Of a stretch of DNA of 39,109 bases, positions 8,065-17,816 are shown piece after piece. The stretch spans positions 1 to 39,109 of the forward strand of contig NZ_CBYB010000005.1 in the NCBI RefSeq assembly GCF_000577275.2, read 5' to 3'. The position numbers and the translations under genes were made by a program. Source of the stretch: Rhizobium favelukesii. GTDB taxonomy: Bacteria > Pseudomonadota > Alphaproteobacteria > Rhizobiales > Rhizobiaceae. The notes below the pieces were generated by a model. That model did no database searches, was not told the origin of the DNA, and saw only the letters and a program-made list of their open reading frames with translations. Each line of letters starts with the position of its first letter. The stretch's first letter is position 1.

Positions 8065-8796
8065 TCAGCGATATCCGGTTGCATCGTCATAGGTCGAGTA
8101 GTCGACCAGGGTGCCAAGCATCTGCAGGTAGGCCACCAGCGCGTCCATCTCGGTCAGCTTCGAGGGGTCGCCGTCAAAGTCGCCCGTTTTGGCCTTCGGA
8201 TAGCGTTCGAGCAGCGCCGTGGTGTCGGCGTTCGGATCAGCCTGCATTTTCATATCGGCCTCGGCGTTGGCGATCATGTCGGGCGTGTAGGGCACGCCAA
8301 CAACCCCGTTTGCCTTGAGGTCCATGCCAACGTCCTTGACTGCGACCTCATTGGTCTTGAGGAAGGCGTAGCTCGGCATGATTGATTCCGGCACGACCGC
8401 GCGCGGATCGGTGAGGTGCTGCCCCTGCCATTCGTTCGAATAGCGCCCACCGACACGCGCAAGATCCGGTCCGGTGCGCTTCGAACCCCATTGGAAGGGG
8501 TGGTCGTACATGGATTCGGCTGCGAGCGAATAATGTCCGTAGCGCTCGACTTCGTCGCGGAATGGCCGGATCATCTGGCTGTGGCAGACATAGCAGCCCT
8601 CGCGGACGTAGATGTTGCGGCCGGCGAGCTCCAGTGGCGTATAGGGACGCATCCCCTCCACTTTTTCGATCGTGTTCTGAAGGTAGAACAGGGGTGCGAT
8701 TTCGACAATGCCGCCAATGCTGACAACCAAAAGCGATCCCACCAGCAGAAGCGTCGCGTTCTTTTCTACGATCTGATGTTTCTCAAGTATCGACAT
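8065..8796 (-). CDS. fixO: FixO (CcoO), mono-heme c-type subunit of cbb3 oxidase
   Basis: A 243-residue protein with an N-terminal membrane anchor (about 14-36) and one heme c motif CYVCHSQM in a periplasmic domain. The surrounding [20 protein letters not shown] is highly typical of CcoO. It follows fixN by 9 bases and precedes fixQ by 10, all on the minus strand, with a GAGGAA ribosome site. It transfers electrons from FixP to the catalytic subunit. Confidence 0.97.
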   Translation of the reverse strand: MSILEKHQIVEKNATLLLVGSLLVVSIGGIVEIAPLFYLQNTIEKVEGMRPYTPLELAGRNIYVREGCYVCHSQMIRPFRDEVERYGHYSLAAESMYDHPFQWGSKRTGPDLARVGGRYSNEWQGQHLTDPRAVVPESIMPSYAFLKTNEVAVKDVGMDLKANGVVGVPYTPDMIANAEADMKMQADPNADTTALLERYPKAKTGDFDGDPSKLTEMDALVAYLQMLGTLVDYSTYDDATGYR

Positions 8797-8805
8797 GGTC
8801 GTTCC

Positions 8806-10422
8806 TCATTCGGCAGGCTGGGAAACGCGAGCACCTGGCGTGAGAGCCTCGTTGCGTTGGTGACCACGGATGGTCATGTAGACGTTGAAGGCCATGATCA
8901 GACCGCCCGCGAGGTAGAGAGTTCCGCCTACGGCCCGCAGCAGGTAGTATGGGAACATTGCAGCGACGGTTTCGGCGAAGGAATAGACGAGGAACCCCTG
9001 GCTATTGTATTCGCGCCACATAAGGCCCTGCTGGATGCCGGCAACCCAAAGTACGGCGGCGTAAATGACGATGCCAAGTGTCGCAAGCCAGAAGTGCCAG
9101 TTGGCCATGCGAAGGCTATAAAGACGCTCCCTCCCCCACAGTTTTGGTGTCAGGTAGTATATGGCGCCGAAGGTGATCATTCCGACCCAGCCGAGGGCGC
9201 CCGAGTGGACGTGACCGATCGTCCATTCCGTATAGTGGCTGAGAGAGTTGATCGCCTTGACCGACATCATGGGACCTTCGAAGGTCGACATCCCATAAAA
9301 GGCGATTGCCATGATCATCATGCGGATGATCGGGTCTGTCCGGATCTTGTCCCAGGCCCCCGAGAGCGTCATCAGGCCGTTGATCATACCGCCCCACGAG
9401 GGCATCCAGAGCATGACGGAAAACACCATGCCGAGCGTCTGGGCCCAATCCGGCAGCGCGGTGTAGTGCAGGTGATGTGGACCGGCCCAGATATACATGA
9501 AGATCAGGGCCCAGAAGTGGATGACCGACAGGCGGTAGGAATAGACCGGCCGGTTCGCCTGCTTCGGCACGAAGTAATACATCATGCCCAGGAAGCCGGC
9601 GGTCAGGAAGAAGCCAACCGCATTGTGGCCATACCACCACTGGGTCAGAGCATCCTGAACGCCGGAGAACGCTGAATAGCTCTTCGAGCCGAGCAAGGAA
9701 GCAGGCACGGATAGGTTGTTGACGACATGCAGCATCGCAACCGTGACGATGAAGCCCAGGTAGAACCAGTTCGCGACATAGATGTGCGGTTCCTTGCGCT
9801 TCAAAAGCGTTCCGAGGAATGCAAGAAGATAGGCGACCCAGACGATCGTCAGCCAGATGTCGACATACCATTCAGGCTCCGCGTATTCTCGCCCCTCGGT
9901 AATGCCCAAGAGATAGCCGGTTGCGGCCATGACGATGAAGAGCTGGTAGCCCCAGAATACGAACCAGCCGAGGCTGCCCCCGAAAAGGCGAGCCCGACAG
10001 GTCCTCTGGACGACATAGAAGGAAGTGGCAATCAGCGCATTGCCACCGAAAGCGAAAATAACAGCGGATGTGTGAACCGGCCGCAAACGCCCAAAGTTGA
10101 AATATGGAGCGATGTTCAGATCGGGATAGGCGAGCTGAAGCGCGACGACGACCCCGACTAGAAAGCCGACCACGCCCCAAAATACGGTGGCGATGACACC
10201 GTATCGAATAACATCGTCGAAATACTCGGACGAATCGGGCTTGGGTCGCTGGCCCGCCAGTGAGAAGTTGACGCGGCGCAGAAGCACGAGCGTGCTCCCC
10301 ATCAGCACGAAGAACAGCACCCACATATGCGCTGCAAAGAGGTGGTCGTGCGCAAAAGCGGCGCCGAGCAGCGCGAAGAACGCGCAAACGGCGATAACCA
10401 CGGTTTCCGTCGTATAGTTCAT
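8806..10422 (-). CDS. fixN: FixN (CcoN), catalytic subunit of cbb3 oxidase
   Basis: A 538-residue heme-copper oxidase subunit with about 12 transmembrane helices. Metal-binding His motifs are visible, including [18 protein letters not shown], the AGPHHLHY pair and the [16 protein letters not shown] segment. This is the high-affinity terminal oxidase that lets bacteroids respire at nanomolar oxygen during nitrogen fixation. I chose ATG 10422 (MNYTTETVV), which has a GGGGA site 7 bases upstream and matches the family start; the longer ATG at 10440 adds only six residues. The FixK box at 10516-10529 lies upstream. First gene of fixNOQP. Confidence 0.97.
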   Translation of the reverse strand: MNYTTETVVIAVCAFFALLGAAFAHDHLFAAHMWVLFFVLMGSTLVLLRRVNFSLAGQRPKPDSSEYFDDVIRYGVIATVFWGVVGFLVGVVVALQLAYPDLNIAPYFNFGRLRPVHTSAVIFAFGGNALIATSFYVVQRTCRARLFGGSLGWFVFWGYQLFIVMAATGYLLGITEGREYAEPEWYVDIWLTIVWVAYLLAFLGTLLKRKEPHIYVANWFYLGFIVTVAMLHVVNNLSVPASLLGSKSYSAFSGVQDALTQWWYGHNAVGFFLTAGFLGMMYYFVPKQANRPVYSYRLSVIHFWALIFMYIWAGPHHLHYTALPDWAQTLGMVFSVMLWMPSWGGMINGLMTLSGAWDKIRTDPIIRMMIMAIAFYGMSTFEGPMMSVKAINSLSHYTEWTIGHVHSGALGWVGMITFGAIYYLTPKLWGRERLYSLRMANWHFWLATLGIVIYAAVLWVAGIQQGLMWREYNSQGFLVYSFAETVAAMFPYYLLRAVGGTLYLAGGLIMAFNVYMTIRGHQRNEALTPGARVSQPAE

Positions 10423-10515
10423 GTCGATGTCCCCAAGCACAGATGATCACGCAGACGCGCAACCTTCGTTCCGATCTTGTCTAGGGAGAGCTGACACGAG
10501 CGCCGGGTCTGATCC

Positions 10516-10529
10516 TTGATCTATGTCAA
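10516..10529 (-). promoter_or_regulatory. FixK/Fnr box before fixNOQP
   Basis: TTGATCTATGTCAA matches TTGAT-N4-ATCAA with one mismatch. It lies 94 bases upstream of the fixN ATG. I see no good -10 at the ideal spacing on the minus strand, as is common where the activator is strong. Confidence 0.82.
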
Positions 10530-10598
10530 CGACCGCGGTGTTCGGCGCAGGTGCAGGCTGGATTAAACTTCAACGTCCGAAGTAAACCGGCGCGCGCT

Positions 10599-10614
10599 GT
10601 CACAGACTGTTACA
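10599..10614 (+). promoter_or_regulatory. K-box-like site before fixK, probable FxkR target
   Basis: GTCACA-GACT-GTTACA is a direct repeat with a 4-base spacer. As I recall, the FxkR target in R. etli is GTTACA-N4-GTTACA, so this site differs at one base. It lies 89 bases upstream of the fixK ATG. A further inverted GTGTAAC lies at 10649-10655. No FixK box occurs between this site and fixK. Confidence 0.6.
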
Positions 10615-10702
10615 CTTTCGCACCGAAACGCACGCTGCGAGCATTGCAGTGTAACGCGAACCGTTTTTATTGCCCTCATCTAACGGGACAGAGGGTTTAA
10701 AA

Positions 10703-11434
10703 ATGTTGATGCAAAAAAATATTGCTTTCGAAGTCATTCAGGGTTCGGTGAATGACAATTCGAGACATCTATCTCTGAAATCACTTTTTCATTCCATTCC
10801 GCAGGAAGTGCTCCAGACCGGCAAGGCTCTGTTCTGGGAAGGCGACGCTGCCAACCACCTTTTTGAACTCGTCGACGGTGTTATGCGCCTCTACCGCATC
10901 ATCGGTGACGGCCGGCGCGTCATCACGGCCTTTCTGTATCCGGGCGACCTCGTCGGCACATCGCTCCAGGAGCGCTACCTCTACACCGCCGAAGCCGTCA
11001 CTGATTGCAAGATCCGCCGCATCGCGCGGAAGAATTTCCATGATGAAGTCTCCCGCTCTGCCTGTCTGCGTCCTGATTTCATATCGCTGCTGTGCCAGGA
11101 AACGGCTGCTGCTCACGATCAGATGGTGCTGCTGTCCAAGAAGAATGCAGAGGAGCGATTGTGCAGTTTCCTGCTCCAGCTTATCTCCCGGGAAATGACG
11201 AACGCGGCAGGCGACCTCGTCACGCTGCCGATGAACAGGCTCGATATCGCTGACTATCTTGGCCTTACCATTGAAACGGTGTCGCGTACCATCAGCAAGC
11301 TCGCCGGTCGGAACGTTCTCACCCCGATTGGGCGCCACGACATGAAGATCTTGAGCCTGAAGCGTCTGATTCAATTGTCCGGCAATGGCGATGATTTCTC
11401 TTTGGAAAATTGCCATAGCAGCAGTATTCACTAG
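10703..11434 (+). CDS. fixK: FixK, Crp/Fnr-family activator of microaerobic genes
   Basis: A 243-residue Crp/Fnr protein. The sensor domain (about 25-140) includes FWEGDAANHLFELVDGVMRL and FLYPGDLVG. The HTH (about 178-205) has DYLGLTIETVSRTISKL with Glu191, Ser194 and Arg195, the residues that contact TTGAT half-sites. There is no Fnr-type cysteine cluster. I chose ATG 10703, after an ACAGAGGG site; a TTG at 10670 is less likely. Hybrid fixL starts 28 bases after the stop, so the two are probably cotranscribed. The K-box-like site upstream and the FixK boxes before fixN, fixG, the Crp/Fnr gene and pseudoazurin fit the known hybrid FixL-FxkR-FixK cascade. Confidence 0.93.
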   Translation: MLMQKNIAFEVIQGSVNDNSRHLSLKSLFHSIPQEVLQTGKALFWEGDAANHLFELVDGVMRLYRIIGDGRRVITAFLYPGDLVGTSLQERYLYTAEAVTDCKIRRIARKNFHDEVSRSACLRPDFISLLCQETAAAHDQMVLLSKKNAEERLCSFLLQLISREMTNAAGDLVTLPMNRLDIADYLGLTIETVSRTISKLAGRNVLTPIGRHDMKILSLKRLIQLSGNGDDFSLENCHSSSIH

Positions 11435-11462
11435 CGGGCTTGGGACAATCGAGTTGAACACT

Positions 11463-13388
11463 ATGTCGCATCGCTTCATTTCGCCGCGCACAGCATCAAA
11501 GCAAGTACTCGAGGCCATCGTCCGCATCATGGGCGGCGCCAACAATATTATCGTGCACGGCTTTAACGGCATCATCACCCAATGGTCGGCCGGCTGCGAA
11601 AACATGTACGGCTGGATGCGTGACGAGGCTGTCGGCAAAGTCGTTGACGACCTTCTTTCGACACGGTTTCCTGAACCGATCGAAGAGATTCACCGCCAGC
11701 TGCGAGAGAATAACTCGTGGCAGGGCGAAATCACCCATCGCCACAAGGACGGCTATGATGTCGATGTGGCGTCGCGTAGCATGGTGGTGACCCTTTCCGA
11801 CGGCGAAGCAGTCATTATTCAGACCAATAATGATATCAGCGATTTGAAGCGGGCTCAAAGCGAGGTCAACGCGCGAGAGGCCCACCTGCGGTCCATTCTC
11901 GCGACTGTTCCCGAAGCCATGATCGTGATCGATGAGCACGGAATCGTCACGTCGTTCAGCACCGCTGCAGAAAAGCTGTTCGGCATTCAAGCGGACGATA
12001 TCTGCGGCCGGAATATCAGCAATTTGATGCCGAACCCCGATCGTGACGCGCATGATGATTATATCGCGCGTTATATTAGGACGGGCGAGCGCCGCATTAT
12101 TGGCTATGGCCGCGTGGTGACCGGTCAACGGGCTGACGGCTCGAAATTCCCGATGGAGCTCCATGTCGGTGAGACGAAGGCAAACGGCGAGCGGATATTT
12201 ACCGGCTTCGTCCGCGATCTGACCGGCCGGTACAAGATCGAAGAAGACCTGCGGCAGGCGCAAAAAATGGAAGCCGTCGGACAGCTGACGGGTGGCATTG
12301 CCCACGACTTCAACAATCTTCTGACGGTGATCAGCGGCAACCTCGAAATAATCGAGGCGAAGCTCGCGGAGGGGCCGCTCAGCCCGCTTCTGCGAGAAGT
12401 GCAGGAGGCGGCCGGCGACGGCGCGAAGCTGACAGAGCAACTTTTGGCATTCGGGCGCCGCCAGGCCCTCAATCCGACGCTTGCGGATCTCGGGCAGTTG
12501 GTGTCGAGCTTCACCGACCTGTTGCGGCGGACGCTCGGCGAAAATATCGACCTGAAGACAGTCATCATCGGCTCGAACCACAACGTGCTGGTCGACAGTC
12601 CCCAGCTGCAGAACGCTCTTTTGAACATCGCGCTGAATGCCCGCGACGCAATGCCACGCGGCGGCAGCCTGACAACGGAGATTAAGCGCGTCTATCTCGA
12701 TGCAGACTACGCAAAGATGTATCCGCAAGTACGCACTGGAAACTTCGTTCTCATTTCTGTCACCGATACAGGGGTCGGCATGTCGGACGAAGTCAAGGAA
12801 CACGCCTTCGAACCGTTCTTCACCACCAAGGACGTCGGTTCCGGTACAGGCCTCGGCCTTAGCATGGTCTACGGTTTCGTGAAGCAGTCAGGCGGTCATC
12901 TGCAGCTCTATAGCGAGGTCGGACGCGGCACGACGATCCGCATCTATCTTCCCTGGGTACCGGCAGCTGCGACCAAAGCAGACATAGCCGACACCAGATC
13001 CGATTCGCGCGATGTGCTGCCAGGCGGCACTGAGACGGTGCTGGTGGTCGAGGACGATGGGCGGGTGCGCCGAGTTGCCGTCGCGCGCCTGTCATCCATG
13101 GGCTACAAGGTCATCGAGGCGAGCAATGCGCAGTCGGCCTTGGAGGTTTTGGCCGAAGATCAAACGATTGCCCTGCTGTTCACGGATATTGTCATGCCCG
13201 GCGGCATGACCGGCGATGAGCTTGCCAAGGAGGCGCGCATTGTACGCTCCGACCTGAAGATCCTCTTTACGTCGGGCTACGCCGAGCCGGGTCTCGGCGG
13301 ACGCGAATTTGCGACGCCAGGCAGCTGGCTGCGCAAGCCCTATACCGCAAAGGACCTCGCCGTGCGGGTTCGCGAGCTGCTGGACTGA
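11463..13388 (+). CDS. fixL: Hybrid FixL, heme-PAS oxygen-sensing histidine kinase with receiver
   Basis: A 641-residue soluble hybrid kinase. PAS 1 spans about 20-130. PAS 2 (about 140-260) is FixL-like, with heme-ligand candidate His197 in [16 protein letters not shown] and the following [20 protein letters not shown]. Then come the HisKA domain with His281 ([11 protein letters not shown]), the HATPase motifs [16 protein letters not shown] (435-440) and GTGLGL (461-466), and a receiver with acidic EDD (530-532), Asp575 and Lys625. No transmembrane helix is present, unlike S. meliloti FixL. No fixJ is in the window, consistent with the R. etli-type route to FxkR. I chose ATG 11463; upstream in-frame codons overlap fixK and are not conserved. 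The ribosome site is weak, so translation may depend on fixK. Confidence 0.93.
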   Translation: MSHRFISPRTASKQVLEAIVRIMGGANNIIVHGFNGIITQWSAGCENMYGWMRDEAVGKVVDDLLSTRFPEPIEEIHRQLRENNSWQGEITHRHKDGYDVDVASRSMVVTLSDGEAVIIQTNNDISDLKRAQSEVNAREAHLRSILATVPEAMIVIDEHGIVTSFSTAAEKLFGIQADDICGRNISNLMPNPDRDAHDDYIARYIRTGERRIIGYGRVVTGQRADGSKFPMELHVGETKANGERIFTGFVRDLTGRYKIEEDLRQAQKMEAVGQLTGGIAHDFNNLLTVISGNLEIIEAKLAEGPLSPLLREVQEAAGDGAKLTEQLLAFGRRQALNPTLADLGQLVSSFTDLLRRTLGENIDLKTVIIGSNHNVLVDSPQLQNALLNIALNARDAMPRGGSLTTEIKRVYLDADYAKMYPQVRTGNFVLISVTDTGVGMSDEVKEHAFEPFFTTKDVGSGTGLGLSMVYGFVKQSGGHLQLYSEVGRGTTIRIYLPWVPAAATKADIADTRSDSRDVLPGGTETVLVVEDDGRVRRVAVARLSSMGYKVIEASNAQSALEVLAEDQTIALLFTDIVMPGGMTGDELAKEARIVRSDLKILFTSGYAEPGLGGREFATPGSWLRKPYTAKDLAVRVRELLD

Positions 13389-13574
13389 TCATCCTGGATT
13401 GGAAGTGCGGCTGACAGATAAGTGCTGCGCGCCGGTGTGCGGCATGGCCGTCAGCGCTTAATGGCCGCAAAAGAGGCGCCGGAGGAACGGCTCTGCCTTC
13501 AAGAGTTTCTTCAAGCTTCATTCCGCCTAGCGTTCATCCGGCATCGACAATCACAGGCATTGATGGCCCGCTAT

Positions 13575-13616
13575 TTGATCAACGTCAAAGAAGCACCCCA
13601 TCAACACGCGTATCAC
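13575..13616 (+). promoter_or_regulatory. FixK/Fnr-dependent promoter of pseudoazurin
   Basis: TTGATCAACGTCAA (13575-13588) matches the FixK/Fnr box with one mismatch. A TATCAC -10 candidate lies at 13611-13616, its centre 32 bases from the box centre, as expected for a class II site. The ATG follows at 13663. hemN may be read from the same promoter. Confidence 0.8.
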
Positions 13617-13662
13617 AGCAGCCGATGGCCAATTTCGGCCATCGTTAACTAGGAGATATGAA

Positions 13663-14109
13663 ATGCGTTCGATTATTCCGTGTCTTTTTGCCGCGACGGC
13701 CGTGCTTGCTACTACCACCATGCCGTTGATGGCAGCCGACCACCTCGTGCAGATGCTCAATAAGGGCGCCACCGGCGCCATGGTGTTTGAGCCGAGCTTC
13801 ACCAAGATCGTCCCTGGCGACACCATCACCTTCGTCCCGACCGACAAGTCTCACAATGTCGAGTCCGTCAAGGGTCTGATCCCAGAGAGCGCAGCTGCAT
13901 TCAAGTCGAAGCCAAGCGAGCAGGTTCAGATCAAGTTCGATGCGCCCGGCGCCTATGTAATCAAGTGCACACCGCACTTCGGCATTGGAATGGTCGCGCT
14001 GATCCAGGTCGGCGATGCGCCGGCAAATCTTGAGGCCGTCAGGACCGCGAACCTTCCAAACATAGCCCGCAAGCGCCTTGATGCGGACATCGCCAAGATC
14101 ACCCAATAA
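13663..14109 (+). CDS. Pseudoazurin, periplasmic blue copper protein
   Basis: A 148-residue cupredoxin with a signal peptide of about 24 residues (cleavage after PLMA). Copper ligands are His64 (KSHNVE), Cys102, His105 (KCTPHF) and Met110 (GIGM). Counted from the predicted mature N-terminus these are 40, 78, 81 and 86, the pseudoazurin spacing. It shuttles electrons in the periplasm, in other bacteria to nitrite or nitrous oxide reductase or cytochrome peroxidase. None of these is in the window, so the partner is unknown. An AGGAG site precedes the start and a FixK-type promoter lies upstream, so it should be induced at low oxygen. Confidence 0.93.
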   Translation: MRSIIPCLFAATAVLATTTMPLMAADHLVQMLNKGATGAMVFEPSFTKIVPGDTITFVPTDKSHNVESVKGLIPESAAAFKSKPSEQVQIKFDAPGAYVIKCTPHFGIGMVALIQVGDAPANLEAVRTANLPNIARKRLDADIAKITQ

Positions 14110-14188
14110 TCCAATGCCTACAGCGGGACTGCAGATGGCCTAGCGGCAGGTGGGTTTCCAGCGGCAATCTCACCCAAGGAGGATAATT

Positions 14189-15544
14189 GTGCTGAAAACA
14201 ACCCTCGTCGAGAAGTATGGCGAGACGCGGTTGCCACGCTATACGAGCTATCCGACCGCGCCTGCCTTTTCGTCAGCTATCGGTGCGGGTACCCACGGGG
14301 GTTGGCTGGCAGAGCTCGACAGCTGCGACCCGGTCTCGCTCTATCTTCATATCCCTTTTTGCCGGTCGATGTGCTGGTATTGCGGGTGTCACACCACGAT
14401 CACTAAGCTGGATGGGCCGATCCTTGGTTACCTGGATGCCCTCCATCAGGAGATCGACCTGGTCGCGTCCAAACTGAAGCAACCGCTGTCCGTGCAAAAT
14501 GTGCACTTCGGCGGCGGCACGCCGACGATTATGCGACCGGATGAGTTCGTGGATTTGATGAAGCATCTGAGGAACGCCTTCGGATTGAGGTCGGGGGCGG
14601 AAATCGCCTTAGAGATCGATCCGCGTACACTCGCCAGCGAGATGGTCGGCGCGCTCGCTGAGGGCGGCGTCTGTCGTGCAAGCCTTGGGGTCCAGAGTTT
14701 CGATCCCGTCGTCCAGGCGGCCATCAACCGCAACCAGACTTTCGAGCAGACGGAGGCCGCCGTGCAGCAATTGCGAAAGGCGGGTATCGGCAGCATCAAC
14801 TTCGACCTGATCTATGGCCTGCCACATCAGACGGTCGCATCTTGTATCGATACCGTGCAGACGGCGCTCCGGTTGCGCCCCGATCGCTTTGCGGTCTTCG
14901 GCTATGCGCACATCCCGGCCTTCAAGAAGCACCAGCGCCTTATCGATGAGGCGACCTTGCCGAATGCAGAAGAGCGCAACGCTCAGGCCGAAGCGACCGC
15001 AGAAGCGCTGGTCGAGGCCGGCTACGTGCGGGTCGGCCTTGATCACTTCGCCCTGCCGGGAGATGAACTTTCGATGGCCAGTGCGCGCGGGGATTTGAGA
15101 CGGAACTTTCAAGGCTACACGACGGATACGTGCGAGACTCTGATTGGGCTCGGGGCATCCGCGATCGGTAAGCTCCCGGCGGGTTATGTCCAAAATGAAG
15201 TCGCCCCCGGAGCCTACGAGCAACGGATTGCGTCCGGCAGCCTGGCGACCGTGAAGGGATACCATTTGACGGGGCAGGATCGGTTCCGAGCGGCAATCAT
15301 CGAGCGGCTGATGTGTGATTTCGCCGTCGACCTCAATCGGCTTGGAGCATCTTTTGGCTATGAAGCCGAGCTGGTTCTTAATGGCAACGACCGGCTGCGT
15401 GCACTCGAAAGCGATGGCGTCATAACAGTCCGCGGCGGGCTTATCACCGTGCGCAAGGATCTCAGGTTCATGATCAGGGCGGTGGCGACAGCCTTTGACG
15501 CCTATATCGGCGCATCCGGCCGTACCCGTAGCAAAGCAGCTTGA
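14189..15544 (+). CDS. hemN: HemN, oxygen-independent coproporphyrinogen III dehydrogenase
   Basis: A 451-residue radical SAM enzyme with the cluster motif C58-x3-C62-x2-C65, followed by another Cys at 67, as in HemN. The N-terminus PRYTSYPTAP and motifs VHFGGGTPT and SLGVQSFDP are typical. It decarboxylates coproporphyrinogen III without oxygen, keeping heme synthesis going in microaerobic cells that build cbb3 oxidase. The start is GTG at 14189, with a strong AAGGAGGA site 5 bases upstream; no in-frame ATG is as well placed. It lies 79 bases after pseudoazurin on the same strand. I find no FixK box of its own, so it probably shares the 13575 promoter. Confidence 0.95.
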   Translation: MLKTTLVEKYGETRLPRYTSYPTAPAFSSAIGAGTHGGWLAELDSCDPVSLYLHIPFCRSMCWYCGCHTTITKLDGPILGYLDALHQEIDLVASKLKQPLSVQNVHFGGGTPTIMRPDEFVDLMKHLRNAFGLRSGAEIALEIDPRTLASEMVGALAEGGVCRASLGVQSFDPVVQAAINRNQTFEQTEAAVQQLRKAGIGSINFDLIYGLPHQTVASCIDTVQTALRLRPDRFAVFGYAHIPAFKKHQRLIDEATLPNAEERNAQAEATAEALVEAGYVRVGLDHFALPGDELSMASARGDLRRNFQGYTTDTCETLIGLGASAIGKLPAGYVQNEVAPGAYEQRIASGSLATVKGYHLTGQDRFRAAIIERLMCDFAVDLNRLGASFGYEAELVLNGNDRLRALESDGVITVRGGLITVRKDLRFMIRAVATAFDAYIGASGRTRSKAA

Positions 15545-15554
15545 AGGGGTGGAA

Positions 15555-15585
15555 AGACCCGAAGCCGCCCCTGCCGGTCGGGTCT
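15555..15585 (+). terminator. Hairpin after hemN, possible terminator
   Basis: AGACCCG (15555-15561) pairs perfectly with CGGGTCT (15579-15585) across a 17-base GC-rich loop, 11 bases after the hemN stop. There is no T-run, so this is only a candidate. Confidence 0.3.
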
Positions 15586-16254
15586 CTCCTTCGGGGCGCT
15601 GTTACCCAGTGCGGGCAGTCGATTGAATCAGGCCGCTTCGACCAGGCGCGCGCTCCGCCATTTCCGTCATTGTAGTCGATGCGTCCGAAGGGACAAGTCC
15701 GAGCCAGCCCATAAGATGCTTTGGCGTTCAAAAACGGCCTAGGTCTCCGATCTCGGTCACCAATGCGCATTGCCTTGCCTGAACTGCTCGCTAAAATCGA
15801 TGTGTTGCCTCAGCTAATTTGCTCCCGAAGAAACGACCTCAGGAGCTGTGATGAGAAAAGGTAAGCACACCGACACGAGCGGAATTGGTGACGGCGATCA
15901 GTGGACGCTACGTTTTAGGCGCTCGATAAAGCCGGGTGGCGCCATCGATGCGTAGATTGTTGTTCATGCCACTGTCTGTTCCTTAGATGCGAGTCATCAA
16001 TCATTTCAAGGCTGGTCAATCATTCTATTTCGCTTGTTCATTGCCACCCGAAACGTCCTGGTCTTCAATTTTGCCGTTTTCTAAAACGAATTCTGGCGCT
16101 GGGCCGCCGGCTATTCGCCTCACCAGAAGCGCCAATACCTGCTTCGATCGAAGTGGGCGGGTGGCCCAGCAAAGCCGGTATCCGACTTGACGCGAGGTCA
16201 GCAGGCATATGCAGAGGTGGACCTTCGACGGCGATTTTTGGTTCCGCCAGCCTA
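15586..16254. other. Intergenic, no supported gene
   Basis: About 670 bases without a convincing coding region on either strand. Open frames are short, lack ribosome sites and show no family signature. The stretch leads into a series of pseudogenes and is probably decayed sequence. Confidence 0.6.
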
Positions 16255-16443
16255 CTACATCTGGCGCAGAGCCGAGATATCGTCGATCCGCACCGTTCTG
16301 CCTCTGACAGTGACGCCCGCTCCTTGAGTGCACGTGCGCGCGAAAGCGCTTCGGGAGCAAGGCCGAGCTTGTCGGCGAGCAGGCTCTTTTGGTAGGGGTT
16401 TGCAGACGGTCACTGGCCACGCAGTCCATCGTCGCAAGCAGAC
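16255..16443 (-). pseudogene. Decayed copy of the Crp/Fnr regulator gene (C-terminal part)
   Basis: The minus strand reproduces bases of the gene at 1444-2106: LLATMDCVASDRLQT, then a deletion of about 70 bases, then the HTH region in a shifted frame, and the exact tail VRIDDISALRQM with the same stop. It carries many substitutions, a second frameshift near the HTH end and no N-terminal half. Its orientation relative to the adjacent fixI copy differs from the original locus, so it was not made in the same event. Confidence 0.85.
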
Positions 16444-16689
16444 TATATACGCTCGCGCAGTCGAACGATCTCCACATCAGCGACCTGAATGGCGGTATCG
16501 TCCAACGCTTCCCGCACCTCGCGAAGAAGGCTGTCGTCAGTCAGAAGAGGGGAAGGACTTTCGTCGCCCGCCGGGAGAATGCGAAACCGATCCTCTGATA
16601 ACCGGTCGAAGCCGCGATGTGCGCGGCCTCAATAGTTCCCACCTCCGCGATGGTCAGAAACGCTAGTGAAAGAGGATGCGTTATGCAGG

Positions 16690-17242
16690 TCACCGTAAGG
16701 GAGAAAAACCAAGAGGCGTGGCGATGTCCGAGGTCATCTCTGGCAGTAGGAGATCCGGTCCACCCTTTGGCGGCCATTTCCCGTCGGCGACCGACTTCGC
16801 CCGCGCCTCCGACTCTCGCGGAAAGGCTAGAATAGGGCCAAATTTGGGTCCAACGCAGCGTGCCATCCAGCGAGTACATCACTAGCGCCATTGCCGAATA
16901 CTCCTCGCGCGGTGGAACAGCCTGCTCCCACGCAGTCTGAAGCTGGTCTAGTGCGCCTAGCTTCGGTCGATAAGTGCGGATTTCGTAAACTGGGCCTAAT
17001 GGACCCGAAAGGCATTCCGGACGAAAGTCGGCACCTCGATAGTAGCTTCACCAGATACTCGGCGCAGCCGAAGACATTGTCGCTACGCAGCGCACGCTGA
17101 CGCTCTTCGAGCATTTCGCTCACCTCATCAAAGGCACGCAGCAGAATACTCGGTTCAACGTCCCGACATCGGTGCACCAGGCGCCGCAGAGGCGACCGAG
17201 GTCTTCGCCACCCATTTCTCGATCCCCGGCGCACCTTTCCCA
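16690..17242 (-). pseudogene. NIPSNAP-family protein gene, multiply frameshifted
   Basis: Four frames taken in order on the minus strand rebuild a two-domain NIPSNAP protein: DVGTLNRV, then LLRAFDEVSEMLEERQRALR with DNVFGCAEYLV, then GPVYEIRTYRPKLGALDQLQ with MALVMYSLDGTLRWTQIWPY, and last EARAKSVADGKWPPKGGPD ending at a stop at 16690. Each piece is typical of the family, but at least three frameshifts separate them. NIPSNAP proteins of this kind often sit beside FAD-dependent dehydrogenases in soil bacteria, and a flavoprotein remnant lies immediately upstream. Function in the intact form is unknown. Confidence 0.7.
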
Positions 17243-17286
17243 GGCCCGAAAATGACTGTGTCTAGCGTTGTGAGTTAAAAAATTGC

Positions 17287-17816
17287 TCATAGCAAATCCT
17301 CCTCTATGCCACTTACCGCCAAGCCGGCCAGGTGGCGTCCTACTACATATCCGAAAGTCATCCCTGGCCCCAACGTGATACCAGCCGAGGGATACCGGCC
17401 GTTCATAACCGAGCTCATATCGTTACCCACGGCAAAAAGTCCGGGAATTGGTTGGTCATCGTGACCAAGCACACGTGCAAGTGCGTCTGTCGTTAATCCT
17501 GCGAAAGTGCCTAGACTGCCGGGAACGGGCCGCACCGCGTGAAACGGCCCTCTTTTCAGCGAGCGGAGCGTTGGGTTCGGGGGCGATGCAAAGGATCACC
17601 CTGTGCACGATTATAGGCACTGCACCCACGGCCAAACACTGGGTCGTCCCCGCGCGGAGCCGCCTTGTTTAACTGCTGCACCGTCAAGATTAACCTTTCT
17701 GGATCGATGCCGCATAGCTTGGCGAGTTCGCCAAGTTGGAGGCCGAACGAACATATCCGTTACGCTGCCAGGGACCGAGCGGGAAAGGAAATGGCTTGGG
17801 CGCGCCGATTCCCCAT
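17287..17816 (-). pseudogene. FAD-dependent dehydrogenase (KstD/fumarate-reductase type), C-terminal remnant
   Basis: The minus strand encodes GAPKPFPFPLGPWQRNGYV, then after a frameshift LGELAKLCGIDPERL and DDPVFGRGCSAYNR, and after another frameshift VPGSLGTFAGLTTDALARVL with IPGLFAVGNDMSSVMNGRYP and LGPGMTFGYVVGRHLAG. This is the C-terminal part of FAD_binding_2 enzymes related to 3-ketosteroid dehydrogenases. The N-terminal part, with the dinucleotide-binding motif, is missing: it was cut at 17816/17817, where the fixI copy begins, and the two are joined in one open frame. Confidence 0.8.

Noticed and set aside
8416..9675. Long plus-strand frame opposite fixO/fixN
   Set aside because: Shadow of the oxidase genes; composition is low-complexity charged residues.
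11496..12803. Long minus-strand frame opposite hybrid fixL
   Set aside because: Shadow of the kinase gene; no family signature and no ribosome site.
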